A DNA stretch of 23,774 bases. It comes from an uncultured Collinsella sp. (GTDB lineage: Bacteria > Actinomycetota > Coriobacteriia > Coriobacteriales > Coriobacteriaceae). The notes under the pieces were generated by a model. That model made no database searches and was not told the DNA's origin. It saw only the letters and a list, made by a program, of their open reading frames with translations. The position numbers were made by a program, and so were the translations under genes. The stretch is from the NCBI GenBank assembly GCA_905209765.1, contig CAJLUE010000023.1:1-23774 (forward strand), in the 5' to 3' direction. This document shows positions 7,123-14,198 of the stretch, piece by piece (the first letter of the stretch is position 1; every line of letters starts with the position of its first letter).

Positions 7123-8205
7123 TTAGAGGCCGAAGGCGGAAAGGATGAGGCCCCAGCCCGCACCGATAACGTACATCATGATTAGGAACAGGACGTTTTC
7201 GCGAGCGCTGCGGTTGGTGCGGAACAGGACTAGGTAGCCCACACCGGCGGAAATGAGCGTGCCGGCGAGCATCGGCGCCAGCTGCAGCGCGCCTTCGAGG
7301 TACAACTGCGTAATAACGACGCTGGCCGAGCAATTGGGAATCAGCCCGACAAGCGCCGAGCCCAGGACGGCGAGCGTCTCGTTGCCGCGCAGGAACTGCT
7401 CGATTGCGGACTCGCCAAAAGTCTCGAGGACGGCGACCAGAATCAGCGTCACCAGGAAAATAAATACCGACACCTGCACGGTGTGCGAGATCGCGCTGCG
7501 GATGATCGACAGAATGGGCGCGCCCTCGTGGGAGTGGCTGTGGTCGTGGTGGTGCTCGTGCTTGTCCGCGTGACCATGGTCGTGGCTGTGGTCGTGCCCG
7601 TGCTCGTCCTCGTCTTCATCACAGCCGCAATGATCGCGTTCGCACAGCTCGTGAATGTGATCGGCACTTACGCCCGCCTCGGCCACTTCGTCAATGATGT
7701 CGCCCCCGGTATGGTCGTCGTGCGCGCAATTCACATGAGCCGGATTGGCAGCGGTCCCCAGCACGGTACGGCGAATCGCCGCATGCGCGCGGGCGTTACG
7801 ACGAAGGCCGCGGATAGCAGCATCCACGATAAAGCCCGTGGCCAGAGCGATCAGCGCCTTCGAAGCCAGGAGCATCGCCATGGTCTGCACGGGAACTTGC
7901 TCGGCGAGCAACAGCGGCAACATCTCGTCGGAGGTCGAGAGGAACACGGCAACCAGCGTGCCCAGCGTCACGACACGGCCGGCGTACAGCGTTGCTGCCA
8001 TGGCCGAAAATCCGCACTGCGGCACCATGCCCAGCAGCGAGCCAACCACGGGGCCCGCGGCGCCGGCGCGCTTGATAGCGCCGTTGACGCGATCGCCTGC
8101 AACGTGCTCAAGGGTTTCAAGAGCCAAATACGTCACCAACAAAAACGGCACCAACGACAGCGTGTCCTTGCCGGCGTCGAGCAGAATATCAATCAGTAAA
8201 TCCAT
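7123..8205 (-). CDS. Putative manganese / heavy-metal exporter with a histidine-rich loop (ArsP_2-like)
   Basis: A 360-residue polytopic membrane protein made of two similar halves, each with a proline-cysteine motif in a helix: LLGMVPQCGFSA (GMVPQC, 59-64) and LVGLIPNCSASV (GLIPNC, 287-292). This architecture matches the putative 10-TM heavy-metal exporter family (ArsP_2), often labelled putative manganese transporter. Between the halves is a cytosolic or exposed loop (about 155-226) rich in His, Asp, Cys and Glu, including HGHDHSHDHGH and HEHHHDHSHSH, a likely metal buffer or sensor. The metal is not settled by sequence. A GAAAGG ribosome binding site precedes the ATG. It is divergent from the exonuclease gene, with several inverted repeats between them. 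Confidence 0.8.
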   Translation of the reverse strand: MDLLIDILLDAGKDTLSLVPFLLVTYLALETLEHVAGDRVNGAIKRAGAAGPVVGSLLGMVPQCGFSAMAATLYAGRVVTLGTLVAVFLSTSDEMLPLLLAEQVPVQTMAMLLASKALIALATGFIVDAAIRGLRRNARAHAAIRRTVLGTAANPAHVNCAHDDHTGGDIIDEVAEAGVSADHIHELCERDHCGCDEDEDEHGHDHSHDHGHADKHEHHHDHSHSHEGAPILSIIRSAISHTVQVSVFIFLVTLILVAVLETFGESAIEQFLRGNETLAVLGSALVGLIPNCSASVVITQLYLEGALQLAPMLAGTLISAGVGYLVLFRTNRSARENVLFLIMMYVIGAGWGLILSAFGL

Positions 8206-8248
8206 GACGGATGGAACCTTTCGTGTCTTTCGGCAGCATTGTAAAAGT

Positions 8249-8316
8249 CCTAGCGGTCAACTAGGGTATTGTAGTTGTCCCGGGCGCGGTGCCAATAGTT
8301 GCCCATGGTAAACTAT
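8249..8316. promoter_or_regulatory. Cluster of inverted repeats between exporter and exonuclease genes
   Basis: Three overlapping or adjacent dyads are visible. CCTAG(N7)CTAGG is at 8249-8265. CAACTA(N8)TAGTTG is at 8258-8277. ATAGTT-gc-CCATGG-ta-AACTAT is at 8295-8316. The word TAGTTG(T/C)CC occurs twice, 24 bases apart. The last dyad contains a 15-base word (8293-8307) found again upstream of the DtxR/MntR-like gene (14931-14945, 14 of 15 identical). These look like operators for a metal-responsive repressor, but no binding data exist here. Confidence 0.45.
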
Positions 8317-8376
8317 CATCTCGCCACAACTCAGTAACCCCGAGCCGCGTGACGCGGCCCGTCCAAGGAGCAGCAT

Positions 8377-9345
8377 ATGAACGTATCGCAAGCACTCGAA
8401 TACGAACGCCAGCCGTTTATCCCCATGTTTATCTACGGCGACCACGGCGCCATGGAGTCCGAGCGTCAGAAGGGCGAGGAGGCCCTCAAGGTGCTCGAGA
8501 CCGAGTACTTTACCGCCGAGGGCGACCCCGGCTTCGACTTTGCCACTGTGCGCGACCTGGCCGACCGCAACCGCGACCTGTGCGACCAAATTGGCGAGGC
8601 GCGCCTGCGCAACGTGACGCCTGCGACGCTCTCGCGCGGCCTGTCCGATGCCGACACCTGCGCGGCCATCGGCAAGATGCAAAAGCGCACCGCAGCATCG
8701 GTCATGCGCGAGATCCGCGGTGACCGCGACGCACTTGGCGTAGCCTATGCCCGCAAGCCCATCCAAGGCACGGTGCTGGGCATCGACATCGAGACCACCG
8801 GTCGCGCGCCCGAGCGCGGCTACATCATCAACGTGGGCTGGGAGATCATGGATCTCACCAGCGACGCCGTGCCACATGACGCCGAGGCACACTACTGCGG
8901 CCTGCCCGACATCTACCGCGGCGAGGATGTGCCGCTATCGAACATCCATCACATCACCTGGGACGACATCGACGGCAAAAAGCCGTTCCGCGAGAACAAG
9001 GAGCTGCAGAAGCAGCTGCTCAAGCTCATGAAGAAGTATCCCTATATGGCGCACAACGCTGCCTTCGAGGACAGCTGGTTCAAAATTCATCTGGACGGTT
9101 ACGCCGAGGCACGCCGCGCAGGCAAGATCATCGTCATCGACTCGCGCCAGATCTGCCGCAGCCTGGACGCCGACGTGCGCTCGCTCCCCCGCGAGTCCGC
9201 GCCCGCTGCGCTCGAAAATTGGGCACGCCGCCGTGGCACCCTCGCCGTCGACGCCAACGAGCAGCACCTGGGCCTCGACGACACCGACCTCATGCTCCGT
9301 ACCGTCCAGGCCGAGTTCAACCTCAAGAACCTGTTTGCGAAATAA
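8377..9345 (+). CDS. DEDDh-type 3'-5' exonuclease
   Basis: A 322-residue protein whose C-terminal 190 residues form a DnaQ/RNase T-like exonuclease. Exo I is GIDIETTG (Asp137, Glu139), Exo II is AHNAAFED (Asp232), and Exo III is the DEDDh pattern His297-x4-Asp302 in QHLGLDDTD. All catalytic residues are present, so it should be an active metal-dependent 3'-5' exonuclease on DNA or RNA. The first 130 residues are charged and helical and match nothing I recognise. CAAGGAG lies just before the ATG. A clear terminator follows at 9411-9446, so it is probably monocistronic. Confidence 0.88.
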   Translation: MNVSQALEYERQPFIPMFIYGDHGAMESERQKGEEALKVLETEYFTAEGDPGFDFATVRDLADRNRDLCDQIGEARLRNVTPATLSRGLSDADTCAAIGKMQKRTAASVMREIRGDRDALGVAYARKPIQGTVLGIDIETTGRAPERGYIINVGWEIMDLTSDAVPHDAEAHYCGLPDIYRGEDVPLSNIHHITWDDIDGKKPFRENKELQKQLLKLMKKYPYMAHNAAFEDSWFKIHLDGYAEARRAGKIIVIDSRQICRSLDADVRSLPRESAPAALENWARRRGTLAVDANEQHLGLDDTDLMLRTVQAEFNLKNLFAK

Positions 9346-9410
9346 CCAATCAATCTGCGGGAGCGCCTGCCAGTCACAGCGCAATCTGTCTGGGCGCACC
9401 GGCGCGTAGT

Positions 9411-9446
9411 AAACTAGGGCGCAGCCTTATGGCTGCACCCTAGTTT
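9411..9446 (+). terminator. Rho-independent terminator after the exonuclease gene
   Basis: AAACTAGGG and GCAGCC pair with GGCTGC and CCCTAGTTT around a TTAT loop, with one C-A mismatch in the stem. TTTTC follows on the + strand. It lies 66 bases after the stop. Confidence 0.8.
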
Positions 9447-9492
9447 TCATCAAAACGAGCAAATACGCGCGCTTCACACAGTCGACAGGTTG

Positions 9493-9522
9493 CCCACCTA
9501 CATTTTTCGAGTTGTTCGGCCA
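9493..9522 (+). repeat. 30-nt flanking motif, copy 1 (forward)
   Basis: Core words are CCACCTACATTTTTCGA and TTCGGCCA. It is identical at 27 of 30 positions to the copy at 11127-11156 in the same orientation. It lies upstream of the nuclease-like gene at 9900. Confidence 0.85.
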
Positions 9523-9654
9523 GCTGAACCACTAGTCAAGGCCCCTTGAACCGCAATCGAGCGCTGTAGCCGCCTTAATTTCGCAACCAAGCCCCATTAA
9601 TCTACCTGAATCAATTCGAATAAGACGTTGCGATCGCACCATTCATTTAGGATA

Positions 9655-9684
9655 AGGCCGAATAACTCAAATTATGTTGGTGAG
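9655..9684 (-). repeat. 30-nt flanking motif, copy 2 (reverse)
   Basis: The reverse complement contains CTCACCAACATAA and GTTATTCGGCC and aligns to the other copies over 30 bases without gaps. It is more diverged than the forward copies and closest to the reverse copy at 11319-11348. It forms an inverted pair with the copy at 9493-9522. Confidence 0.65.
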
Positions 9685-9899
9685 GCATCTGGACGGTCAG
9701 CAAAAACGCTTAGAGGCTACGAATTCGCAACTAAAGTTCACCAAAAAAGGCGCAGCTGGCAGAAACCTCCCGAGCTGAAGCTGCTCCCTCGATACGACAG
9801 CTCAAAAGCCCCCCACCGTTCGCAGAAGATAAGCCGCACCCCAATACCGTTACCCGAAGTTTCGGGCGAATGTGGCGTCCGCTATGCCATCATGCGCGT

Positions 9900-11108
9900 A
9901 TGGGAATCGTTCTATCACATACCACGGCACGCGCTGTATACCAAACAGCCAACTCGCTCGCAAGCTACGCGATCGATCCCATACCTATGGAAAAGATCAG
10001 GGTGTCTGCGCCGACCACGTCCGACCTGGAAGCGGCACGAGCATGGCTCAACAGAAAGAATGTCGATTCTAAAAGCAACCATGTGCTGACGTTTTCCAAT
10101 AATGCAAATAGGCACCGCAAGGGCTGCATCTGCCACTACACGCGCTATACGTTTGATGCAGAAAGCTACCTAGAGCTCGAGCCGAACGTCTACATCGTCG
10201 ATATCAAGCTGTGCGCGTTAGAAGCAACAGCCGACCTCAACCTTACTGAGCTCGTTGAGTATTACTTTGAAATCTGCGGCTCCTACGCGCTTGAAACGTC
10301 CGACGAAACTCAATATCGCGAACGCCCAGCCCTAACCAGCGTTGAAGAGCTCAGAGCCTTCTTTTCAGAGGCATCGGGGTATCGTGGATCCAATAAAGCC
10401 CTTAAAGCACTTTCTTATGTACGCGAAGGCTGTCGTTCCCCACTCGAAACGGCGTTTGTCATGATGCTGACAATGCCCAAGTCAATGGGTGGCTTAGCCA
10501 TACGCGCTATCAAAACGGATTATCCGATCCCAGTCCCCAAAAGATACGCCGCCCTAACGCGACGGACGGTTTTCTACCTCGACGCGCTGCTCGAAAAATC
10601 GATGACCGATATCGAATACAACGGCTTTTACCACGACGAGCCCGAGCAGCAATCAATTGACGAGGAACGCCGAAACACGCTGCGAAACATGGGATATGCC
10701 GTTATCACAGTTAGTCGTCATTCGTTTTTCAAGCAGTCCGCTTTTAGACGAGTCATGGAAGCGATTCGCATTCGCGAGAAGATCTGGCCCGGTCGGCTAC
10801 CGGATAACTTCGCCATCCTGCAAGAAACTCTTCGTCAATTTGTCTTGCGGCGCTACTTCGAATACGGTCGCCGCGTCCTGAAGGCACTCAAAGAAGAAGA
10901 GGCCACCAAGCGCGAAATTGCAAGTCAATATCCGCAAGCTGATGACCCGAGCATCAACGATGTGCCCGAACCCGACGACATGCAACACGTCGGGGCCCTT
11001 GCTGAGGAAATCAATGGGCCTTGGGAATACGACATGTCCGTAAAAATCGATGAAAACCGCACGGAAGACGACACGATTATTGATCTAATTGAGAATTCGC
11101 TCTTTTAA
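9900..11108 (+). CDS. DUF559/Vsr-like nuclease-fold protein, copy B
   Basis: A 402-residue protein, a distant paralogue of the product of 410-1459. It has the same plan: a central segment with ELVEYYFEICGSYAL (about 117-131), then a C-terminal DUF559/Vsr-like region with SPLE (Glu183), an Asp near 228 (FYLDALL), DIEYNGFYH (Glu239, Asn241, His245), DEERRNTL (254-261) and GYAVITVSRHSF. This one keeps the classic E-Y-x-G-x-x-H arrangement better than copy A. The last 70 residues are helical then strongly acidic. I chose the ATG at 9900 because its sequence aligns with the start of copy A; an ATG at 9870 is possible. No good ribosome binding site is visible. Codon use is AT-richer than its neighbours. 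Function is unknown; nuclease activity is inferred. Confidence 0.7.
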   Translation: MGIVLSHTTARAVYQTANSLASYAIDPIPMEKIRVSAPTTSDLEAARAWLNRKNVDSKSNHVLTFSNNANRHRKGCICHYTRYTFDAESYLELEPNVYIVDIKLCALEATADLNLTELVEYYFEICGSYALETSDETQYRERPALTSVEELRAFFSEASGYRGSNKALKALSYVREGCRSPLETAFVMMLTMPKSMGGLAIRAIKTDYPIPVPKRYAALTRRTVFYLDALLEKSMTDIEYNGFYHDEPEQQSIDEERRNTLRNMGYAVITVSRHSFFKQSAFRRVMEAIRIREKIWPGRLPDNFAILQETLRQFVLRRYFEYGRRVLKALKEEEATKREIASQYPQADDPSINDVPEPDDMQHVGALAEEINGPWEYDMSVKIDENRTEDDTIIDLIENSLF

Positions 11109-11126
11109 AAGCGGTCTCTGCGGATG

Positions 11127-11156
11127 TCCACCTACATTTTTCGACTTATTCGGCCA
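11127..11156 (+). repeat. 30-nt flanking motif, copy 3 (forward)
   Basis: It begins 19 bases after the stop of the nuclease-like gene. Core CCACCTACATTTTTCGA and TTCGGCCA are identical to copy 1, and 27 of 30 positions match overall. Confidence 0.85.
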
Positions 11157-11318
11157 CCGATGTGCCTGATTGGCCGCAGCAATGCTCAATATAACTTTAG
11201 ATAAAACTGATTCTGCAGGAACTCCCGTAGAGTAAGAACTGATTCTCACGGTATTTAACAAGATAAAGTACAAATATGAACAGCTCTAATGCTTCTCGAG
11301 ACGGCTTTCTTAGCATGC

Positions 11319-11348
11319 TGGCCGAACATCTCGAAATATGTTGGCGAG
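11319..11348 (-). repeat. 30-nt flanking motif, copy 4 (reverse)
   Basis: The forward strand reads TGGCCGAACATCTCGAAATA and then TGTTGGCGAG. Its reverse complement aligns to copies 1 and 3 without gaps and keeps TTTCGAG and TGTTCGGCCA. It forms an inverted pair with copy 3. Confidence 0.7.
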
Positions 11349-11423
11349 CATTGCGTCGATGCATCCCAACCCACAGAAAATCGCAGAGGCGGCAAACAGT
11401 CATCGAAATTATCGCAAATTGTA

Positions 11424-11451
11424 TTGACATATGAACATGCGCTCATATAAT
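11424..11451 (+). promoter_or_regulatory. Consensus promoter of the zinc efflux module
   Basis: TTGACA (11424-11429) and TATAAT (11446-11451) are both perfect sigma-70-type boxes separated by 16 bases. The -10 box and spacer are covered by the left operator arm, so repressor binding would block RNA polymerase. Confidence 0.9.
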
Positions 11452-11484
11452 CGGAAGTAAGTTATATGAGCGCATGTTCATATG
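11428..11484. promoter_or_regulatory. Double ArsR/SmtB-type operator
   Basis: A 23-base arm (11428-11450, containing ATATGAACATGCGCTCATAT) is followed after 11 bases by its exact reverse complement (11462-11484). Each arm is itself an imperfect dyad of the TATGA(N)TCATA type recognised by ArsR/SmtB repressors. The left arm overlaps the -10 box; the right arm covers the region just before the ribosome binding site GAAAGGA. Confidence 0.85.
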
Positions 11485-11497
11485 AAAGGATATTGCA

Positions 11498-11863
11498 ATG
11501 AGCGTCTGCGTTGATGAAACGAAGCCCGACACCGAGGCCACTGAGCCAATCGTCCCCACCACCTGCTCGCCCGAGGACCTTCCCGACGAGGAGTTGCTGT
11601 ACGACTTGGCCGACCTGTTCAAGGTCTTCAGCGACACCACGCGCATCAAGATTCTCTATGCCCTCATGGGCCGCGAGCTCTGCGTGGCCGACATCGCCGG
11701 GGCGACCGCAACCTCGCAGTCGGCAGTATCGCACCAGCTGCGTACGCTTAAGCAGTCGCACCTGGTCAAGTTCCGCCGCGACGGCCGCAACATCCTCTAC
11801 TCGCTTGCCGACGATCATGTCTACACCATGCTCAACCAGGGCATGAGCCATATCTGCGAATAG
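11498..11863 (+). CDS. ArsR/SmtB family metal-sensing repressor
   Basis: A 121-residue winged-helix repressor. The DNA-recognition part TSQSAVSHQLRTLKQSHLV (about 72-90) and the wing RRDGRNILYSL are typical. In the last helix Asp105, His107, His118 and Glu121 match the spacing of the zinc site of CzrA/SmtB (Asp-x-His-x10-His-x2-His), with Glu replacing the final His. ELCVAD gives Cys62 and Asp65, like the SmtB alpha3N site, and Cys4 and Cys23 could contribute from the N-terminus. It should release the operator on binding zinc or cadmium-like ions. It is autoregulated through the operators at 11428-11484 and heads the efflux operon. Confidence 0.92.
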   Translation: MSVCVDETKPDTEATEPIVPTTCSPEDLPDEELLYDLADLFKVFSDTTRIKILYALMGRELCVADIAGATATSQSAVSHQLRTLKQSHLVKFRRDGRNILYSLADDHVYTMLNQGMSHICE

Positions 11864-11926
11864 CAACCAACCACGGTACCAACGCGACCGGCACCCAGGT
11901 CGCCAACACAGAGAAAGGAACCCACC

Positions 11927-12145
11927 ATGAAAAAGCAGTTTAAGCTCGACGAGATCGACTGCGCCAACTGTGCGCGCGAGCTTCAGGACGAGCTGGCCAA
12001 ACTCGAGGGCGTCAAATCCGTGTCCGTCAACTTTATGACCCAGAAATTGACGCTCGAGGCCGATGACGCCGAGTTCGACGAAGTGCTCAACCGCGTTGTA
12101 GAGTTTACGGCTGACGCCGAGCCGGACTGCGAGATCATTCTCTAG
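11927..12145 (+). CDS. Free-standing HMA-domain metal-binding protein
   Basis: A 72-residue single heavy-metal-associated domain. DCANC (Cys12, Cys15 with Asp11) resembles the DCxxC metal site of ZntA-type N-terminal domains rather than the copper-type TCxxC. The rest follows the ferredoxin-like fold: LQDELAKLEGVKSVSVNFMTQKLTLEAD. It probably hands zinc, cadmium or lead to the ATPase encoded 100 bases downstream, which has no HMA domain of its own. GAGAAAGGA provides the ribosome binding site. It lies 63 bases after the repressor gene and is likely co-transcribed from 11424-11451. Confidence 0.9.
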   Translation: MKKQFKLDEIDCANCARELQDELAKLEGVKSVSVNFMTQKLTLEADDAEFDEVLNRVVEFTADAEPDCEIIL

Positions 12146-12166
12146 CCTGCGCATACGCTGACCCGC

Positions 12167-12189
12167 AAGGCCGCGCTTGCCGCGGCCTT
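12167..12189. terminator. Hairpin between HMA gene and ATPase gene
   Basis: AAGGCCGCG pairs with CGCGGCCTT around CTTGC, a perfect 9-bp stem 21 bases after the HMA stop. TTT follows but then GCCCG, so it may be a weak terminator or an RNA-stability element that sets less ATPase than repressor and chaperone. Confidence 0.6.
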
Positions 12190-12200
12190 TGCCCGCGAAA

Positions 12201-12222
12201 TTATATGAGCGAGTGTTCATAC
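12201..12222. promoter_or_regulatory. Third ArsR-type operator copy, before the ATPase gene
   Basis: TTATATGAGCGAGTGTTCAT matches the right arm of the repressor operator (TTATATGAGCGCATGTTCAT) at 18 of 20 positions. It implies that the ATPase gene has its own metal-regulated promoter or a roadblock site; no clear -35/-10 pair could be assigned. Confidence 0.75.
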
Positions 12223-12245
12223 ATTCAAATGGGAGGATACGAGTC

Positions 12246-14198
12246 ATGGCCACCGACGACCCCAAGAAGAAAAAGAAGAAGCGCAAGAAAAAAGAGTCAC
12301 TCGAGCATAAGCGCAACCGCATCCTGGTAGCGCTGGGCATTTTTGCCGTGGTGTACGCCCTCAATGAGCTCGGCACCCTCGCCGCCGCATTCGGCACCCC
12401 GGGCGACGTCTACGCCAGCTTTGTGCTGTTCCTCGTGCCGTTTTTGATTGCCGGCTACGATGTGCTCCAAAAGGCATACAACAACATCCGCCGCGGCAAG
12501 GCGTTCGACGAGAGCTTCCTCATGGCCGTCGCGACCATCGGCGCGTTTGCCATGGTACTCTTCCCCGACACCGATCCGCACATGGCCGAAGGCGCCGCCG
12601 TCATGCTGTTCTACCAGGTCGGCGAGCTGTTCCAGGCATACGCCGTGGGCAAGAGCCGCAAGTCGATCAGTGCCATGATGGACATCGCGCCCGACTACGC
12701 TAACGTCGAGCAAGCCGACGGCACACTCGAACAGGTCTTCCCCGATGACATCGCGGTCGGCACCGTGATCGTGGTCAAGCCCGGCGAGCGCGTGCCCATC
12801 GACGGCGTCATCGTCGAAGGCGAAACCCAGCTCGACACCGCCGCGCTCACGGGCGAGTCAGTCCCCCGCCCCGCCAAGTCCGGCGACGATATCATCAGCG
12901 GCTGCATCAACATGACGGGCCTCATCCACGTGCGCACCACCAAGCCCTTTGGCGAGTCCACCGTCGCGCGCGTCCTGGAGCTCGTGGAGAATGCCAGCGA
13001 AAAGAAGGCGCGCACCGAGAACTTCATCACACGCTTTGCCCGCGTCTACACCCCCGCCGTCACCGGCGCGGCCGCGGTGCTCGCCCTTGGCGGCGGCTTG
13101 ATCACCGGCGCCTGGTCCGACTGGATCCTGCGCGGCCTGACCTTCCTGGTCGTCAGCTGCCCGTGCGCGTTGGTGATCAGCGTACCGTTGAGCTTCTTTG
13201 GCGGCATCGGCGGCGCGTCCAAGCTTGGCGTTCTCATCAAGGGCTCCAACTACCTCGAGACGCTCGCCGACGTGGACACCGTCGTCTTCGACAAAACGGG
13301 CACGCTCACCAACGGCACGTTCTCGGTCGTCGCGGTGCACCCCGAGGCCGGCCATACCGAGCAATCGCTGCTCGAGGTCGCAGCTCTTGCCGAGTCGTTC
13401 TCCGATCACCCCATCGCGCAGTCCGTGCGCGCCGCCTACCAGGGCGAGCTCGACCCCAAGCGCGTGACGGATTCCGCCAATGACGCGGGCCACGGCGTGT
13501 CGGCGACCATCGACGGCAAGCATGTCGTCGTCGGCAACGCCAAGATGCTCGCCGCGGCCGGCGTTGAAACACCGGACTGTGAGGTTGTCGGCACGATCCT
13601 CCACGTGCTCGTGGACGGCGTGTATGCCGGCCACATCGTGATTGCAGACACCGTTAAGGCCGATGCCGAGCAGACGATCCGCGACCTGCACGCCGCCGGC
13701 GTCAAGCGCACCGTTATGCTCACGGGCGACCGCGAGGAAGTGGCTGCCGCGGTGGCCAAGCAGCTCGGCCTCGACGAGTTCCATGCGCAACTGCTGCCGG
13801 GCGACAAGGTCGAGCGTGTTGAAGCGCTGCTCGCGGCCGAAAGCGGCAAGGGCAAGCTCGCCTTTGTCGGCGACGGCATCAACGATGCGCCTGTGCTCAC
13901 CCGCGCCGATGTGGGCATTGCCATGGGCGCCATGGGGTCCGATGCCGCGATTGAGGCCGCCGACGTGGTGCTCATGGATGACAAGCCGTCCAACATCTCC
14001 CGTGCGATCCGCGTAGCACGCAAGACCATGTCGATTGTTTGGCAGAACATCATCTTTGCGCTGGGTATTAAGCTGCTGATTTTGGTGCTTGCGGCACTCG
14101 GCATCGCCAACATGTGGCTTGCCGTGTTCGGCGACGTAGGCGTGGCGATCATCGCCATCCTGAACGCCATGCGCGCGATGGGTGTCAAGAACCTGTAG
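12246..14198 (+). CDS. PIB-type heavy-metal ATPase (zinc/cadmium/lead exporter)
   Basis: A 650-residue P-type ATPase. It has a lysine-rich N-terminus (residues 7-16), the actuator motif TGES (202-205), the transport-site CPC in a membrane helix (305-307), DKTGT with the phosphorylated Asp349, SDHPIAQ in the nucleotide domain, and GDGINDAP in the hinge. Near the end, GIKL (Lys609) and GDVGV (Asp630) have the 21-residue spacing of the Lys/Asp pair of ZntA-type Zn/Cd/Pb pumps. The usual N-terminal HMA domain is missing; the separate HMA protein upstream probably replaces it. The ATG at 12246 follows GGGAGG; a longer frame upstream runs through the operator and is unlikely. No clear terminator is seen after it. 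Confidence 0.93.
   Translation: MATDDPKKKKKKRKKKESLEHKRNRILVALGIFAVVYALNELGTLAAAFGTPGDVYASFVLFLVPFLIAGYDVLQKAYNNIRRGKAFDESFLMAVATIGAFAMVLFPDTDPHMAEGAAVMLFYQVGELFQAYAVGKSRKSISAMMDIAPDYANVEQADGTLEQVFPDDIAVGTVIVVKPGERVPIDGVIVEGETQLDTAALTGESVPRPAKSGDDIISGCINMTGLIHVRTTKPFGESTVARVLELVENASEKKARTENFITRFARVYTPAVTGAAAVLALGGGLITGAWSDWILRGLTFLVVSCPCALVISVPLSFFGGIGGASKLGVLIKGSNYLETLADVDTVVFDKTGTLTNGTFSVVAVHPEAGHTEQSLLEVAALAESFSDHPIAQSVRAAYQGELDPKRVTDSANDAGHGVSATIDGKHVVVGNAKMLAAAGVETPDCEVVGTILHVLVDGVYAGHIVIADTVKADAEQTIRDLHAAGVKRTVMLTGDREEVAAAVAKQLGLDEFHAQLLPGDKVERVEALLAAESGKGKLAFVGDGINDAPVLTRADVGIAMGAMGSDAAIEAADVVLMDDKPSNISRAIRVARKTMSIVWQNIIFALGIKLLILVLAALGIANMWLAVFGDVGVAIIAILNAMRAMGVKNL

Larger units (their letters stand above)
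9346..9899. other. Intergenic region with a terminator and a motif pair
   Basis: About 550 bases without a credible gene. It contains the terminator of the exonuclease gene (9411-9446) and two copies of a 30-base motif in opposite orientation (9493-9522 and 9655-9684). A 153-codon plus-strand frame (9628-10089) lacks a ribosome binding site, overlaps the next gene in another frame and has no family features, so it is not called. Base composition becomes AT-richer from about 9450. Confidence 0.6.
11109..11423. other. AT-rich intergenic region with a second motif pair
   Basis: There is no credible gene here. It holds two 30-base motifs in opposite orientation (11127-11156 and 11319-11348). Between them is AT-rich DNA with a short direct repeat, AACTGATTCT, around 11206 and 11237. 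The zinc-module promoter begins directly after. Confidence 0.55.

Noticed and set aside
7505..7620. Possible CRISPR-like or tandem repeat array
   Set aside because: The repetition is codon-level, from histidine and aspartate codons in one gene; there are no unique spacers of regular length.
7483..8199. 238-codon plus-strand frame opposite the metal exporter
   Set aside because: Its valine-rich runs come from the reverse complement of the His/Asp-rich codons; it is not a real membrane protein.
9628..10089. 153-codon plus-strand frame overlapping the start of the nuclease-like gene
   Set aside because: It is rich in Arg, Ser and Pro with no recognisable domain, has no ribosome binding site, and overlaps a gene whose protein matches a paralogue in the window.
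11462..12397. 311-codon minus-strand frame over the ArsR and HMA genes
   Set aside because: It is antisense to two clear genes with family motifs and consists of low-complexity shadow translation.
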